From Papaver somniferum (taxonomy: Eukaryota; Streptophyta; Magnoliopsida; Ranunculales; Papaveraceae), in contig NC_039361.1 of the NCBI RefSeq assembly GCF_003573695.1, positions 93,806,643 to 93,870,642 on the forward strand: a stretch of DNA of 64,000 nt, in the 5' to 3' direction. Below, piece after piece: positions 11,440 to 25,800 of the stretch. The position numbers were made by a program, and so were the translations under genes. Each line of letters begins with the position of its first letter. Position 1 is the first letter of the stretch. Below the pieces are notes generated by a model, which did not search any database, was not told where the DNA came from, and was given only the letters and a program-made list of their open reading frames with translations.

Positions 11440-14400
11440 AAAAAGTTTAAAAATGTATTGTAATTACAATTAATATGTTCTAAGGCAATACGTCTAAAAA
11501 ATTGCATTTCTATGTACGTTGATTCAAGAAAATATGAAGGAAGTCAAATTTCACAATAGAAGAAGGATGAAAGACCATGCAAGAACTAATCCAAATCCTA
11601 ACAAATTTCATCTTGAATCAAATAGAAAACAAAGCCAACATAAAAAAAAAGAGTTCATAAAAATGTTGAATTTATATACGTTAACTCAAAAAAGTCTACA
11701 CACTTCGTTATAAGTCGGAAATTGATTTCTGAGACTAAATTGTAAACTAGATAAACTCATCTTTAACAGAAAAAGTTTGAAAAATATATTGTAATTACAA
11801 TTAATATGTTCTAAGGTAATACCTCTAATAAAAATTTCATTTCTATGTACGTTGATTCAAGAAAATATCAAGGAAGTCAAATTTCACAATAGAAGAAGGT
11901 TGAAAGACCAAGCAGAACTAATCCAAATCCTAACAAATTTCATCTATCTTGAATCAGATAGAAAGACAAAGCCAATACAAAATAAAGAGTTCATAAATAT
12001 TGAATTTTATATACGTTAACTCAAAAAGTCTACACACTTCGTTATAAGTCGGAAGTTGATTTCTGAGACTAAATTGTAAACTAGATAAATTCATTTAACA
12101 GAAAAAGTTTGAAAAATATATTGTAATTACAATTAATATGTTCTAAGGTAATACCTCTAATAAAAATTTCATTTCTATGTACGTTGATTCAAGAAAATAT
12201 CAAGGAAGTCAAATTTCACAATAGAAAAGATGAAAGACCATGCAACTAATCCAAATCCTAACAAATTTCATCTATTGAATCAATAGAAAGACAAAGCCAA
12301 CATAAAAGAAAGAGTTCATAAAAATGTTGAATTTTATATACGTTAACTCAAAAAGTCTACACATTCGTTATAAGTCGGAAATTGATTTCTGAGACTAAAT
12401 TGTAAACTAGATAAATCATCTTTAACAGAAAAAGTTTGAAAAATGTAATTACAATTAATATGTTCTAAGGCAATACGTCTAGTAAAAATTGCATTTCTAT
12501 GTACGTTGATTCAAGAAAATATGAAGGAAGTCAAATTTCACAATAGAAGAAGATGAAAGCCATGCAGAACTAATCCAAATCCTAACAAATTTCTATCTTG
12601 AATCAAATAAAGACAAAGCCAACACAAAAAAAAGAGTTCATAAAAATGTTGAATTTTATATACGTTAACTCAAAAAAGTCTACACATTTCGTTATAAGTC
12701 GGAAATTGTTCTGAGACTAAATTGTAAACTAGATAAACTCATCTTTAACAGAAAAAGTTTAAAAATGTATTGTAATTACAATTAATATGTTCTAAGGCAA
12801 TACGTCTAAAAAATTGCATTTCTATGTACGTTGATTCAAGAAAATATGAAGGAAGTCAAATTTCACAATATAAGAAGGATGAAAGACCATGCAGAACTAA
12901 TCCAAATCCTAACAAATTTCATCTATCTTGAATCAAATAGAAAGACAAAGCCAACACAAAAAGAAAGAGTTCATAAAAATGTTGAATTTATATACGTTAA
13001 CTCAAAAAAGTCTACACACTTCGTTATAAGTCGGAAATTGATTTCTGAGACTAAATTGTAAACTAGATAAACTCATCTTTAACAAAAAGTTAAAAATGTA
13101 TTGTAATTACAATTAATATGTTCTAAGGCAATACGTCTAGTAAAAATTGCATTTCTATGTACGTTGATTCAAGAAAATATGAAGGAAGTCAAATTTCACA
13201 ATAGAAGAAGTGAAAGACCATGCAGAACTAATCCAAATCCTAACAAATTTCATCTATCTTGAATCAAATAGAAAGACAAAGCCAACACAAAAGAAAGAGT
13301 TCATAAAAATGTTGAATTTTATATACGTTAACTCAAAAAAGTCTACACACTTCGTTATAAGTCGGAAATTGATTTCTGAGACTAAATTGTAAACTAGATA
13401 AACTCATCTTTAACAAAAAAGTTTGAAAAATATATTGTAATTACAATTAATATGTTCTAAGGTAATACCTCTAATAAAAATTTCATTTCTATGTACGTTG
13501 ATTCAAGAAAATATCAAGGAAGTCAAATTTCACAATAGAAGAAGGTTGAAAGACCAAGCAGAACTAATCCAAATCCTAACAAATTTCATCTATCTTGAAT
13601 CAGATAGAAAGACAAAGCCAATACAAAATAAAGAGTTCATAAATGTTGAATTTTATATACGTTAACTCAAAAAGTCTACACTTCGTTATAAGTCGGAAGT
13701 TGATTTCTGAGACTAAATTGTAAACTAGATAAATTCATCTTTAACAGAAAAAGTTTGAAAAATATATTGTAATTACAATTAATATGTTCTAAGGTAATAC
13801 CTCTAATAAAAATTCATTTCTATGTACGTTGATTCAAGAAAATATCAAGGAAGTCAAATTTCACAATAGAAAAGAGACCATGCAGAACTAATCCAAATCC
13901 TAACAAATTTCATCTATCTTGAATCAATAGAAAGACAAAGCCAACATAAAAGAAGAGTTCATAAAAATGTTGAATTTTATATACGTTAACTCAAAAAAGT
14001 CTACACATTTCGTTATAAGGGAAATTGATTTCTGAGACTAAATTGTAAACTAGATAAACTCATCTTTAACAGAAAAGTTTAAAAATGTATTGTAATTACA
14101 ATTAATATGTTCTAAGGCAATACGTCTATAAAAATTGCATTTCTATGTACGTTGATTCAAGAAAATATGAAGGAAGTCAAATTTCACAATAGAAGAAGGA
14201 TGAAAGACCATGCAGAACTAATCCAAATCCTAAAAATTTCATCTATCTTGAATCAAATAGAAAGACAAAGCCAACACAAAAGAAAGAGTTCAAAAATGTT
14301 GAATTTATATACGTTAACTCAAAAAAGTCTACACACTTCGTTATAAGTCGGAAATTGATTTCTGAGACTAAATTGTAAACTAGATAAACTCATCTTTAAC

Positions 14401-14860
14401 AGAAAAAGTTTGAAAAATATTGTAATTACAATTAATATGTTCTAAGGTAATACTCTAAAAATTTCATTTCTATGTACGTTGATTCAAGAAAATATCAAGG
14501 AAGTCAAATTTCACAATAGAAGGTTGAAAGACCAAGCAGAACTAATCCAAATCCTAACAAATTTCATCTATCTTGAATCATAGAAAGACAAAGCCATACA
14601 AAAATAAAGAGTTCATAAATATGTTGAATTTTATACGTTAACTCAAAATAGTCTACACACTTCGTTATAAGTCGGAAGTTGATTTCTGAGACTAAATTGT
14701 AAACTAGATAAATTCATCTTTAACAGAAAAAGTTTGAAAAATGTATTGTAATTACAATTAATATGTTCTAAGGTAATACCTCTAATAAAAATTTCATTTC
14801 TATGTACGTTGATTCAAGAAAATATAAGGAAGTCAAATTTCACAATAAAAAATGCAGAAC
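11440..14860. repeat. Satellite stretch with deletion-only variation
   Basis: Monomers here match consensus almost perfectly except for many losses of 1-5 bases (for example ATAAATCATC for ATAAACTCATC at 12413, GAAAAATGTAATTAC at 12438, GTTATAAGGGAAATTG near 14010). Substitutions, common elsewhere, are rare. This looks like residual long-read error rather than biology. Confidence 0.6.
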
Positions 14861-16128
14861 TAATCCAAATCCTAACAAAATTCATCTATCTTGAATCAAA
14901 TAGAAATAAAAAGCCAACACAAAAAGAAAGAGTTCATAAAAATGTTGAATTTAATATACGTTAACTCAAAAAAGTCTACACACTTCGTTATAAGTCGGAA
15001 ATTGATTTCTGAGACTAAATTGTAAACTAGATAATCTCATCTTTAACAGAAAAAGTTTGAAAAATATATTTTAATTACAATTAATATGTTCTAAGGTAAT
15101 ACCTCTAATAAAAGTTTCATTTCTATGTACGTTAATTCAAGAAAATATCAAGGAAGTCAAACTTCACAATAGAAGAAGGTTCAAAGACCAAGCAAAACTA
15201 TTCCAAATCCTAACAAATTTCATCTATCTTGAATCAGACAGAAAGACAAAGCCAATACAAAAATAAAGAGTTAATAAATTTATTGAATTTTATATACGTT
15301 AACTCAAAATAGTCTACACACTTCGTTATAAGTCGGAAGCTGATTTCTGAGACTAAATTGTAAACTAGATAAATNNNNNNNNNNNNNNNNNNNNNTCTAC
15401 ACATTTCGTTATAAGTCGGAAATTTATTTCTGAGACTAAATTGTAAACTAGATAAACTCATCTTTAACAGAAAAAGTTATAAAAATGTATTGGAATTACA
15501 ATTAATATGTTCTAAGGCAATACGTCTAACAAAAATTGCATTTCTATGTACGTTGATTCAAGAAAATATGAAGGAAGTCAAATTTCACAATATAAGAACG
15601 ATGAAATACCATGCAGAACTAATCCAAATCCTAACAAATTTCATCTATCTTGAATCAAATAGAAAGACAAATCCAACACAAAAAGAAAGAGTTCATAAAA
15701 ATATTGAATTTAATATACGTTAACTCAAAAAAGTCTACACACTTCGTTATGAGTCGGAAATTGATTTCTGAGACTAAAATGTAAACTAGATAAACTCATC
15801 TTTAACATAAAAAGTTATAAAAATGTATTGGAATTACAATTAATATGTTCTAAGGCAATACGTCTAGTAAAAATTGCATTTCTATGTACGTTGATTCAAG
15901 AAAATATGAAGGAAGTCAAATTTCACAATAGAAGAAAGATGAAAGGCCATGCAGAACTAATCCAAATCCTAACAAATTTCATCTATCTTGAATCAAATAG
16001 AAAGACAAAGCCAACACAAAAAGAAAGAGTTCATAAAAATGTTGAATTTTATATACGTTAACTCAAAAAAGTCTACACACTTCGTTATAAGTCGGAAATT
16101 GATTTCTGAGACTAAATTGTAAACTAGA
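14861..16128. repeat. Second copy of the duplicated satellite segment, broken by a 21-N gap
   Basis: Matches 8884-10745. It starts exactly where the deletion-rich stretch ends and is interrupted at 15375-15395. Confidence 0.75.
15375..15395. other. Assembly gap (21 N)
   Basis: Run of N inside a satellite segment. By comparison with the first copy at 9398-10012 the missing sequence is probably about 615 bp, so the gap length is not to scale. Confidence 0.95.
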
Positions 16129-17538
16129 TAATCTCATCTTTAACAGAAAAAGTTTGAAAAATATATTGTATTTACAATTAATATGTTCTAAGGTAATACC
16201 TCTAATAAAAGTTTCATTTCTATGTACGTTGATTCAAGAAAATATCAAGGAAGTGAAACTTCACAATAGAAGAAGGTTGAAAGACCAAGCAGAACTAATC
16301 CAAATCCTAACAAATTTCATCTATCTTGAATCAGATAGAAAGACAAAGCCAATACAAAAATAAAGAGTTTATAAATTTGTTGAATTTTATATACGTTAAC
16401 TCAAAATAGTCTACACACTTCGTTATAAGTCGGAAGTTGATTTCTGAGACTAAATTGTAAACTAGATAAATTCATCTTTAATAGAAAAAGTTTGAAAAAT
16501 ATATTGTAATTACAATTAATATGTTCTAAGGTAATACCTCTAATAAAAATTTCATTTCTATGTACGTTGATTCAAGAAAATATTAAGGAAGTCAAATTTC
16601 ACAATAGAAAAAAGATGAAATATCATGCAGAACTAATCCAAATCCTAAAAAATTTCATCTATCCTGAATCGGATAGAAAGATAAAGCTAACATAAAAAGA
16701 AAGAGTTCATAAAAATGTTGAATTTTATATACGTTAACTCGAAAAATTCTACAGATTTTGTTAAAAGTCGGAAATTGATTTATGAGACTAAATTGTAAAC
16801 TAGATAAACTCATCTTTAACAGAAAAAGTTTTAAAAATGTATTGTAATTACAATTAATATATATTCTAAGGCAATACGTCTAATAAAAATTGCATTTCTA
16901 TGTACGTTGATTCAAGAAAATATGAAGGAAGTCAAATTTCACAATAGAAGAAGGATGAAAGACCATGCAGAACTAATCCAAATCCTAAAAAATTTCATCT
17001 ATCTTGAATCAAATAGAAAGACAAATCCAACACAAAAAGAAAGAGTTCATAAGAATGTTGAATTTAATATACGTTATCTCAAAAAAGTCTACACACTTCG
17101 TTATAAGTCGGAAATTGATTTCTGAGACTAAATTGTAAACTAGATAAACTCATCTTTAACAGAAAAAGTTTGAAAAATATATTGTAATTTCAATTAATAT
17201 GTTCTAAGATAATACCTCTAAATTTCATTTCTATGTACGTTGATTCAAGAAAATATCAAGGAAGTCAAATTTCACAATAGAAGGTTGAAAGACCAAGCAG
17301 AACTAATCTAAATCCTAACAAATTTCATCTATCTTGAATCATATAGAAAGACAAAACCAGTACAAAAATAAAGAGTTTATAAATATGTTGAATTTTATAT
17401 AACTCAAAATAGTCTACACACTTCGTTATAAGTCGGAAGCTGATTTCTGAGACTATATTGTAAACTAGATAAATTCATCTTTAACAGAAAAAGTTTGAAA
17501 AAATGTATTGTAATTACATTTAATATGTTCTAAGGTAA

Positions 17539-18136
17539 NNNNNNNNNNNNNNNNNNNNNNNNNNNNNNNNNNNNNNNNNNNNNNNNNNNNNNNNNNNNNN
17601 NNNNNNNNNNNNNNNNNNNNNNNNNNNNNNNNNNNNNNNNNNNNNNNNNNNNNNNNNNNNNNNNNNNNNNNNNNNNNNNNNNNNNNNNNNNNNNNNNNNN
17701 NNNNNNNNNNNNNNNNNNNNNNNNNNNNNNNNNNNNNNNNNNNNNNNNNNNNNNNNNNNNNNNNNNNNNNNNNNNNNNNNNNNNNNNNNNNNNNNNNNNN
17801 NNNNNNNNNNNNNNNNNNNNNNNNNNNNNNNNNNNNNNNNNNNNNNNNNNNNNNNNNNNNNNNNNNNNNNNNNNNNNNNNNNNNNNNNNNNNNNNNNNNN
17901 NNNNNNNNNNNNNNNNNNNNNNNNNNNNNNNNNNNNNNNNNNNNNNNNNNNNNNNNNNNNNNNNNNNNNNNNNNNNNNNNNNNNNNNNNNNNNNNNNNNN
18001 NNNNNNNNNNNNNNNNNNNNNNNNNNNNNNNNNNNNNNNNNNNNNNNNNNNNNNNNNNNNNNNNNNNNNNNNNNNNNNNNNNNNNNNNNNNNNNNNNNNN
18101 NNNNNNNNNNNNNNNNNNNNNNNNNNNNNNNNNNNN
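17539..18136. other. Assembly gap (598 N)
   Basis: Run of N in the higher-order repeat region. Marker variants that recur every 2351 bp elsewhere are 2594-2596 bp apart across this gap, so about 245 N are surplus and the true content is nearer 353 bp, about one monomer. Confidence 0.95.
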
Positions 18137-18143
18137 ACGTAAT

Positions 18144-21100
18144 GTAATTTGATTCAAGAAAATATCAAGGAAGTCAAATTTCACAATAGAAAAAAGATGA
18201 AATATCATGCAGAACTAATCCAAATCCTAACAAATTTCATCTATCTTGAATCAAATAGAAAGACAAATCCAACACAAAAAGAAAGAGTTCATAAAAATTT
18301 TGAATTTAATATACGTTAACTCAAAAAAGTCTACACACTTCGTTATAAGTCGGAAATTGATTTATGAGACTAAATTGTAAACTAGATAAACTCATCTTTA
18401 ACAGAAAAAGTTATAAAAATGTATTGGAATTACAATTAATATGTTCTAAGGCAATACGTCTAACAAAAATTGCATTTATATGTACGTTGATTCAAGAAAA
18501 TATGAAGGAAGTCAAATTTCACAATATAAGAAGGATGAAATACCATGCAGAACTAATCCAAATCCTAACAGATTTCATCTATCTTGAATCAAATAGAAAT
18601 ACAAAGCTAACACAAAAAGAAAGAGTTTATAAATATGTTGAATTTAATATACGTTAACTCAAAAAAGTCTACACACTTCGTTATAAGTCGGAAATTGATT
18701 TCTGAGACTAAATTGTAAACTAGATAATCTCATCTTTAACAGAAAAAGTTTGAAAAATATATTGTAATTACAATTAATATGTTCTAAGGTAATACCTCTA
18801 ATAAAAGTTTCATTTCTATATACGTTGATTCAAGAAAATATCAAGGAAGTGAAACTTCACAATAGAAGAAGGTTGAAAGACCAAGCAGAACTAATCCAAA
18901 TCCTAACAAATTTCATCTATCTTGAATCAGATAGAAAGACAAAGCCAATACAAAAATAAAGAGTTTATAAATTTGTTGAATTTTATATACGTTAACTCAA
19001 AATAGTCTACACACTTCGTTATAAGTCGGAAGCTGATTTCTGAGACTAAATTGTAAACTAGATAAATTCATCTTTAATATAAAAAGTTTTAAAAATATAT
19101 TGTAATTACAATTAATATGTTCTAAGGTAATACCTCTAATAAAAATTTCATTTCTATGTACGTTGATTCAAGAAAATATTAAGGAAGTCAAATTTCACAA
19201 TAGAAAAAAGATGAAATATCATGCAGAACTAATCCAAATCCTAACAAATTTCATCTATCCTGAATCGGATAGAAAGATAAAGCCAACATAAAAAGAAAGA
19301 GTTCATAAAAATGTTGAATTTTATATACGTTAACTCGAAAAATTCTACACATTTCGTTAAAAGTCGGAAATTGATTTCTGAGACTAAATTGTAAACTAGA
19401 TAAACTCATCTTTAACAGAAAAAGTTTTAAAAATGTATTGTAATTACAATAAATATGTTCTAAGGCAATACGTCTAATAAAAATTGCATTTCTATGTACG
19501 TTGATTCAAGAAAATATGAAGGAAGTCAAATTTCACAATAGAAGAAGGATGAAAGACCATGCAGAACTAATCCAAATCCTAAAAAATTTCATCTATCTTG
19601 AATCAAATAGAAAGACAAATCCAACACAAAAATAAAGAGTTCATAAAAATGTTGAATTTAATATACGTTAACTCAAAAAAGTCTACACACTTCGTTATAA
19701 GTCGGAAATTGATTTCTGAGACTAAATTGTAAACTAGATAAACTCATCTTTAACAGAAAAAGTTTGAAAAATATATTGTTGTTTCAATTAATATGTTCTA
19801 AGATAATACCTCTAAATTTCATTTCTATGTACGTTGATTCAAGAAAATATCAAGGAAGTCAAATTTCACAATAGAAGGTTGAAAGACCAAGCAGAACTAA
19901 TCTAAATCCTAACAAATTTCATCTATCTTGAATCATATAGAAAGACAAACCAATACAAAAATAAAGAGTTTATAAATATGTTGAATTTTATATAACTCAA
20001 AATAGTCTACACACTTCGTTATGAGTCGGAAGCTGATTTCTGAGACTAAATTGTAAACTAGATAAATTCATCTTTAACAGAAAAAGTTTGAAAAATGTAT
20101 TGTAATTAGGATTAATATGTTCTAAGGCAATACGTCTAGTAAAAATTGCATTTCTATGTACGTTGATTCAAGAAAATATGAAGGAAGTCAAATTTCACAA
20201 TAGGATAAAGATGCAAGGCCGTGCAGAACTTATCCAAATCCTAACAAATTCCATCTATCTTGAATGTAATAGAAAGACAAAGCCAACATAAAAAGAAAGA
20301 GTTCATAAAAATGTTGAATTTTATATACGTTAACTCAAAAAAGTCTACACATTTCGTTATAAGTCAGAAATTGATTTCTAAGACTAAATTGTAAACTAGA
20401 TAAAGTTATCTTTAACAGAAAAAGTTTGAAAAATGTATTGTAATTACAATTAATATGTTCTAAGGCAATACGTCTAGTGAAAATTGCATCTCTATGTAAT
20501 TTGATTCAAGAAAATACGAAGGAAGTCAAATTTCACAATAGAAGAAAGATGAAAGGCCAAGCAGAACTAATCCAAATCCTAACAAATTTCATCTATCTTG
20601 AATCAAATAGAAAGACAAAGCCAACACAAAAAGAAAGAGTTCATAAAAATGTTGAATTTTATATACGTTAACTCAAAAAAGTTTACACATTTCGTTATAA
20701 GTCGGAAATTGATTTCTGAGACTACATTGTAAACTAGATAAACTCATCTTTAACAGAAAAAGTTTTAAAAATGTATTGGAATTACAATTAATATTTCTAA
20801 GGCAATACGTCTAACAAATATTGCATTTCTATGTACGTTGATTCAAGAAAATATGAAGAAAGTCAAATTTCACAATATAAGAAGGATAAAATACCATGCA
20901 AAACTAATCCAAATCCTAACAAATTTCAACTATCTTGAATCAAATAGAAAGACAAAGCCAACACAAAAAGAAAGAGTTCATAAAAATGTTGAATTTAATA
21001 TACGTTAACTCAAAAAAGTCTACACACTTCGTTATAAGTCGGAAATTGATTTCTGAGACTAAATTGTAAACTAGATAAACTCATCTTTAACAGAAAAAGT

Positions 21101-22846
21101 TTGAAAAATATATTGTAATTACAATTAATATGTTCTAAGGTAATACCTCTAATAAAAGTTTCATTTCTATGTACGTAGATTCAAGAAAATATCAAGAAAG
21201 TCAAACTTCACAATAGAAGAAGGTTGAAAGACCAAGCAGAACTAATCCAAATCCTAGCAAATTTCATCTATCTTGAATCAGATAGAAAGACAAAGCCAAT
21301 ACAAAAATAAAGAGTTTATAAATATGTTGAATTTTATATACGTTAACTCAAAATAGTCTACACACTTCGTTATAAGTCGGAAGCTGATTTCTGAGACTAA
21401 ATTGTAAACTAGATAAATTCATCTTTAACAGAAAAAGTTTGAAAAATATATTGTAATTACAATTAATATGTTCTAAGGTAATACCTCTAATAAAAATTTC
21501 ATTTCTATGTACGTTGATTCAAGAAAATATCAAGGAAGTCAAATTTGACAATAGAAAAAAGAAGAAATATCATGCAGAACTAATCCAAATCCTAACAAAT
21601 TTCATCTATCCTGAATCGGATAGAAAGATAAAGCCAACATAAAAAGAAAGAGTTCATAAAAATGTTGAATTTTATATACGTTAACTCGAAAAATTCTACA
21701 CATTTCGTTAAAAGTCGGAAATTGATTTCTGAGACTAAATTGTAAACTAGATAAACTCATCTTTAACAGAAAAAGTTTTAAAAATGTATTGTAATTACAA
21801 TTAATATGTTCTAAGGCAATACGTCTAATAAAAATTGCATTTCTATGTACGTTGATTCAAGAAAATATGAAGGAAGTCAAATTTCACAATAGAAGAAGGA
21901 TGAAAGACCATGCAGAACTAATACAAATCCTAAAAAATTTCATCTATCTTGAATCAAATAGAAAGACAAATCCAACACAAAAAGAAAGAATTCATAAAAA
22001 TGTTGAATTTAATATACGTTAACTCAAAAAAGTCTACACACTTCGTTATAAGTCGGAAATTGATTTCTGAGACTAAATTGTAAACTAGATAAACTCATCT
22101 TTAACAGAAAAAGTTTGAAAAATATATTGTTATTTCAATTAATATGTTCTAAGATAATACCTCTAAATTTCATTTCTATGTACGTTGATTCAAGAAAATA
22201 TCAAGGAAGTCAAATTTCACAATAGAAGGTTGAAAGACCAAGCAGAACTAATCTAAATCCTAACAAATTTCATCTATCTTGAATCATATAGAAAGACAAA
22301 CCAATACAAAAATAAAGAGTTTATAAATATGTTGAATTTTATATAACTCAAAATAGTCTACACACTTCGTTATAAGTCGGAAGCTGATTTCTGAGACTAA
22401 ATTGTAAACTAGATAAATTCATCTTTAACAGAAAAAGTTTGAATAATGTATTGTAATTAGGATTAATATGTTCTAAGGCAATACGTCTAGTAAAAATTGC
22501 ATTTCTATGTACGTTGATTCAAGAAAATATGAAGGAAGTCAAATTTCACAATAGAATAAAGATGCAAGGCCGTGCAAATTTTATCCAAATCCTAAAAAAT
22601 TCCATCTATCTTGAATCTAATAGAAAGACAAAGCCAACATAAAAAGAAAGAGTTCATAAAAATGTTGAATTTTATATACGTTAACTCAAAAAAGTCTACA
22701 CATTTCGTTATAAGTCAGAAAATGATTTCTAAGACTAAATTGTAAACTAGATAAAGTTATCTTTAACAGAAAAAGTTTGAAAAATGTATTGTAATTACAA
22801 TTAATATGTTCTAAGGGAATACGTCTAGTGAAAATTGCATCTCTAT
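18144..22846. repeat. Higher-order repeat: two copies of a 7-monomer unit (2351-2352 bp)
   Basis: The rare variant GTAATTTGATTC occurs at 18144, 20496 and 22847 (spacing 2352 and 2351). Two other rare markers give the same period: CCTGAATCGG at 19259 and 21610, and GTTCTAAGATAATACC at 19795 and 22146. Single markers at 16663 and 17201 show a third, gap-broken copy upstream. Confidence 0.85.
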
Positions 22847-25800
22847 GTAATTTGATTCAAGAAAATACGAAGGAAGTCAAATTTCACAATAGAAGAAGGA
22901 TGAGAGACAATGCAGAACTAATCCAAATCCTAACAAATTTCATCTATCTTGAATCAAATAGAAATACAAATCCAACCCAAAAAGAAAGAGTTCATAAAAA
23001 CGTTGAATTTAATATACGTTAACTCAAAAAAGTCTACACACTTCGTTATAAGTCGGAAATTGATTTCTGAGACTAAATTGTAAACTAAATAAACTCATCT
23101 TTAACAGAAAAAGTTTGAAAAATGTATTGTAATTACAATTAATATGTTCAAAGGCAATACGTCTAATAAAAATTGCGTTTCTATGTACGTTGATTCAAGA
23201 AACTATGAAGGAAGTCAAATTTCACAATAGAAGAAGGATGAATGACCATGAAGAACTAATCCAAATCCTAACAAATTTCATCTATCTTGAATCAAATAGA
23301 AAGACAAATTCAACACAAAAAGAAAGAGTTCATAAAAATGTTGAATTTAATATAAGTTAGCTCAAAAAAGTCTACACACTTCGTTATAAGTCGGAAATTG
23401 ATTTCTGAGACTAAATTGTAAACTAGATAAACTCATCTTTAAAATTAAAAGTTTGAAAAATATATGGTAATTACAATTAATATGTTCTAAGGTAATACCT
23501 CTAAGAAAAATTTCATTTCTATGTACGTTGATTCAAGAAAATATCAAGGAAGTCAAATTTCACAAGAAAAGAAGCTTGAAAGACCAAGCAGAACTAATCT
23601 AAATCCTAATAAAATACATCTATCTTGGATCAGATATAAAGACAAACCAATACAAAAATAAAGAGTTTATAAGTATGTTGAATTTTATATACGTTAACTC
23701 AAAATAGTCTACACACTTCGTTATAATTCGGAAGCTGATTTCTGAGACTAAATTGTAAACTAGATAAATTAATCTTTAAAAGAAAAAGTTTGAAAAATAT
23801 ATTGTAATTACAATTAATATGTTCTAAGGTAATACCTCTAATAAAAATTTCATTTCTATGTACGTTGATTCAAGAAAATATCAAGGAAGTCAAATTTCAC
23901 AATAGAAAAAAGATGAAATATCATGCAGAACTAATCCAAATCCTAACAAATTTCATCTATCTTGAATCAGATAGAAAGATAAAGCCAACATAAAAAGAAA
24001 GAGTTCATAAAAATGATGAATTTTATATACGTTAACTCAAAAAATTCTACACATTTCGTTATAAGTCGAAAATTGATTTCTGAGACTAAATTGTAAACTA
24101 GATAAACTCATCTTTAACAGAAAAAGTTTGAAAAATGTATTGTAATTACAATTAATATGTTCAAAGGCAATACGTCTAATAAAAATTGTGTTTCTATGTA
24201 CGTTGATTCAAGAAACTATGAAGGAAGTCAAAATTCACAATAGAAGAAGGATCAAAAACCATGCTGAACTAATCCAAATCCTAACAAATTTCATCTATCT
24301 TGAATCAAATAGAAAGACAAATCCAACACAAAAAGAAAGAGTTTATAAAAACGTTGAATTTAATATACGTTAACTCAAAAAAGTATACACACTTCGTTAT
24401 AAGTCGGAAATTGATTTCTGAGACTAAATTGTAAACTAGATAAACTCATCTTTAACAGAAAAAGTTTGAAAAATATATTGTAATTACAATTAATATGTTC
24501 TAAGGTAATACCTCTAATAAAAATTTCATTTCTATGTACGTTGATTCAAGAAAATATCAAGGAAGTCAAATTTCACAATAGAAGAAGGTTGAAAGACCAA
24601 GCAGAACTAATCTAAATCCTAACAAATTTCATCTATCTTGAATCAGATAGAAAGACAAACCAATACAAAAATAAAGAGTTTATAAATATGTTGAATTTTA
24701 TATACGTTAACTCAAAAAAGTCTACACACTTCGTTATAAGTCGGAAGATGATTTCTGAGACTAAATTGTAAACTAGATAAATTCATCTTTAACAGAAAAA
24801 GTTTGAAAAATATATTGTAATTACAATTAATATGTTCTAAGGTAATACCTCTAATAAAAATTTCATTTCTATGTACGTTGATTCAAGAAAATATCAAGGA
24901 AATCAAATTTCACAATAGAAAAAAGATGAAATATCATGTAGAACTAATCCAAATCCTAACAAATTTCATCTATCTTGAATCAGATAGAAAGAGAAAGCCA
25001 ACATAAAAAGAAAGAGTTCATAAAAATGTTGAATTTTATATACGTTAACTCAAAAAACTGTACACATTTCGTTATAAGTCGGAAATTTATTTCTGAGACT
25101 AAATTGTAAACTAGATAAATTCATCTTTAATAGAAAAAGTTTATAAAATGTATTGTAATTACAATTAATATGTTCTAAGGCAATACAACTAGTAAAAATT
25201 GCATTTCTATGTACGTTGATTCAAGAAAATATGAAGGAAGTAAAATTTCACAATAGAAGAAGAATGAAAGACCATGCAGAACTAATCCAAATCCTAATAA
25301 ATTTCATCTATCTTGAATCAAATAGAAATACAAAGCCAACACAAAAAGAAATAGTTCATAAAAATGTTAAATTTTATATACGTTAACTCAAAAAAGTCTA
25401 CTCACTTAGTTATAAGTCGGAAATTTGTTTCTGAGACTAAATTGTAAGCTAGATAAACTCATCTTTAACAGAATTTTTTTGAAAAATGTATCGTAATCAC
25501 AATTAATATGTTCTAAGGCAGTACGTCTAGTAAAAATTGCATTTCTATGTACGTTGATTCAAGAAAATATGAAGGAAGTCAAATTTAACAATAGAAGAAG
25601 GATGAAATACCAAGAAGAACTAATACAAATCCTAACAAATTTCATCTATCTTGAATCAAATAGAAAGACAAATCCAACACAAAAATAAAGAGTTCATAAA
25701 AATGTTGAATTTTATGTACGTTAAATCAAAAAATTTTACACACTTCGTTATACAACTGAAATTGATTTCTGAGACTAAATTTTAAACTAGATAAACTCAT

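Noticed and set aside
15234..15461. Minus-strand frame running through the 21-N gap
   Set aside because: Exists only because N is translated as an unknown residue.
17465..18208. Minus-strand 247-codon frame
   Set aside because: Almost entirely the 598-N gap.
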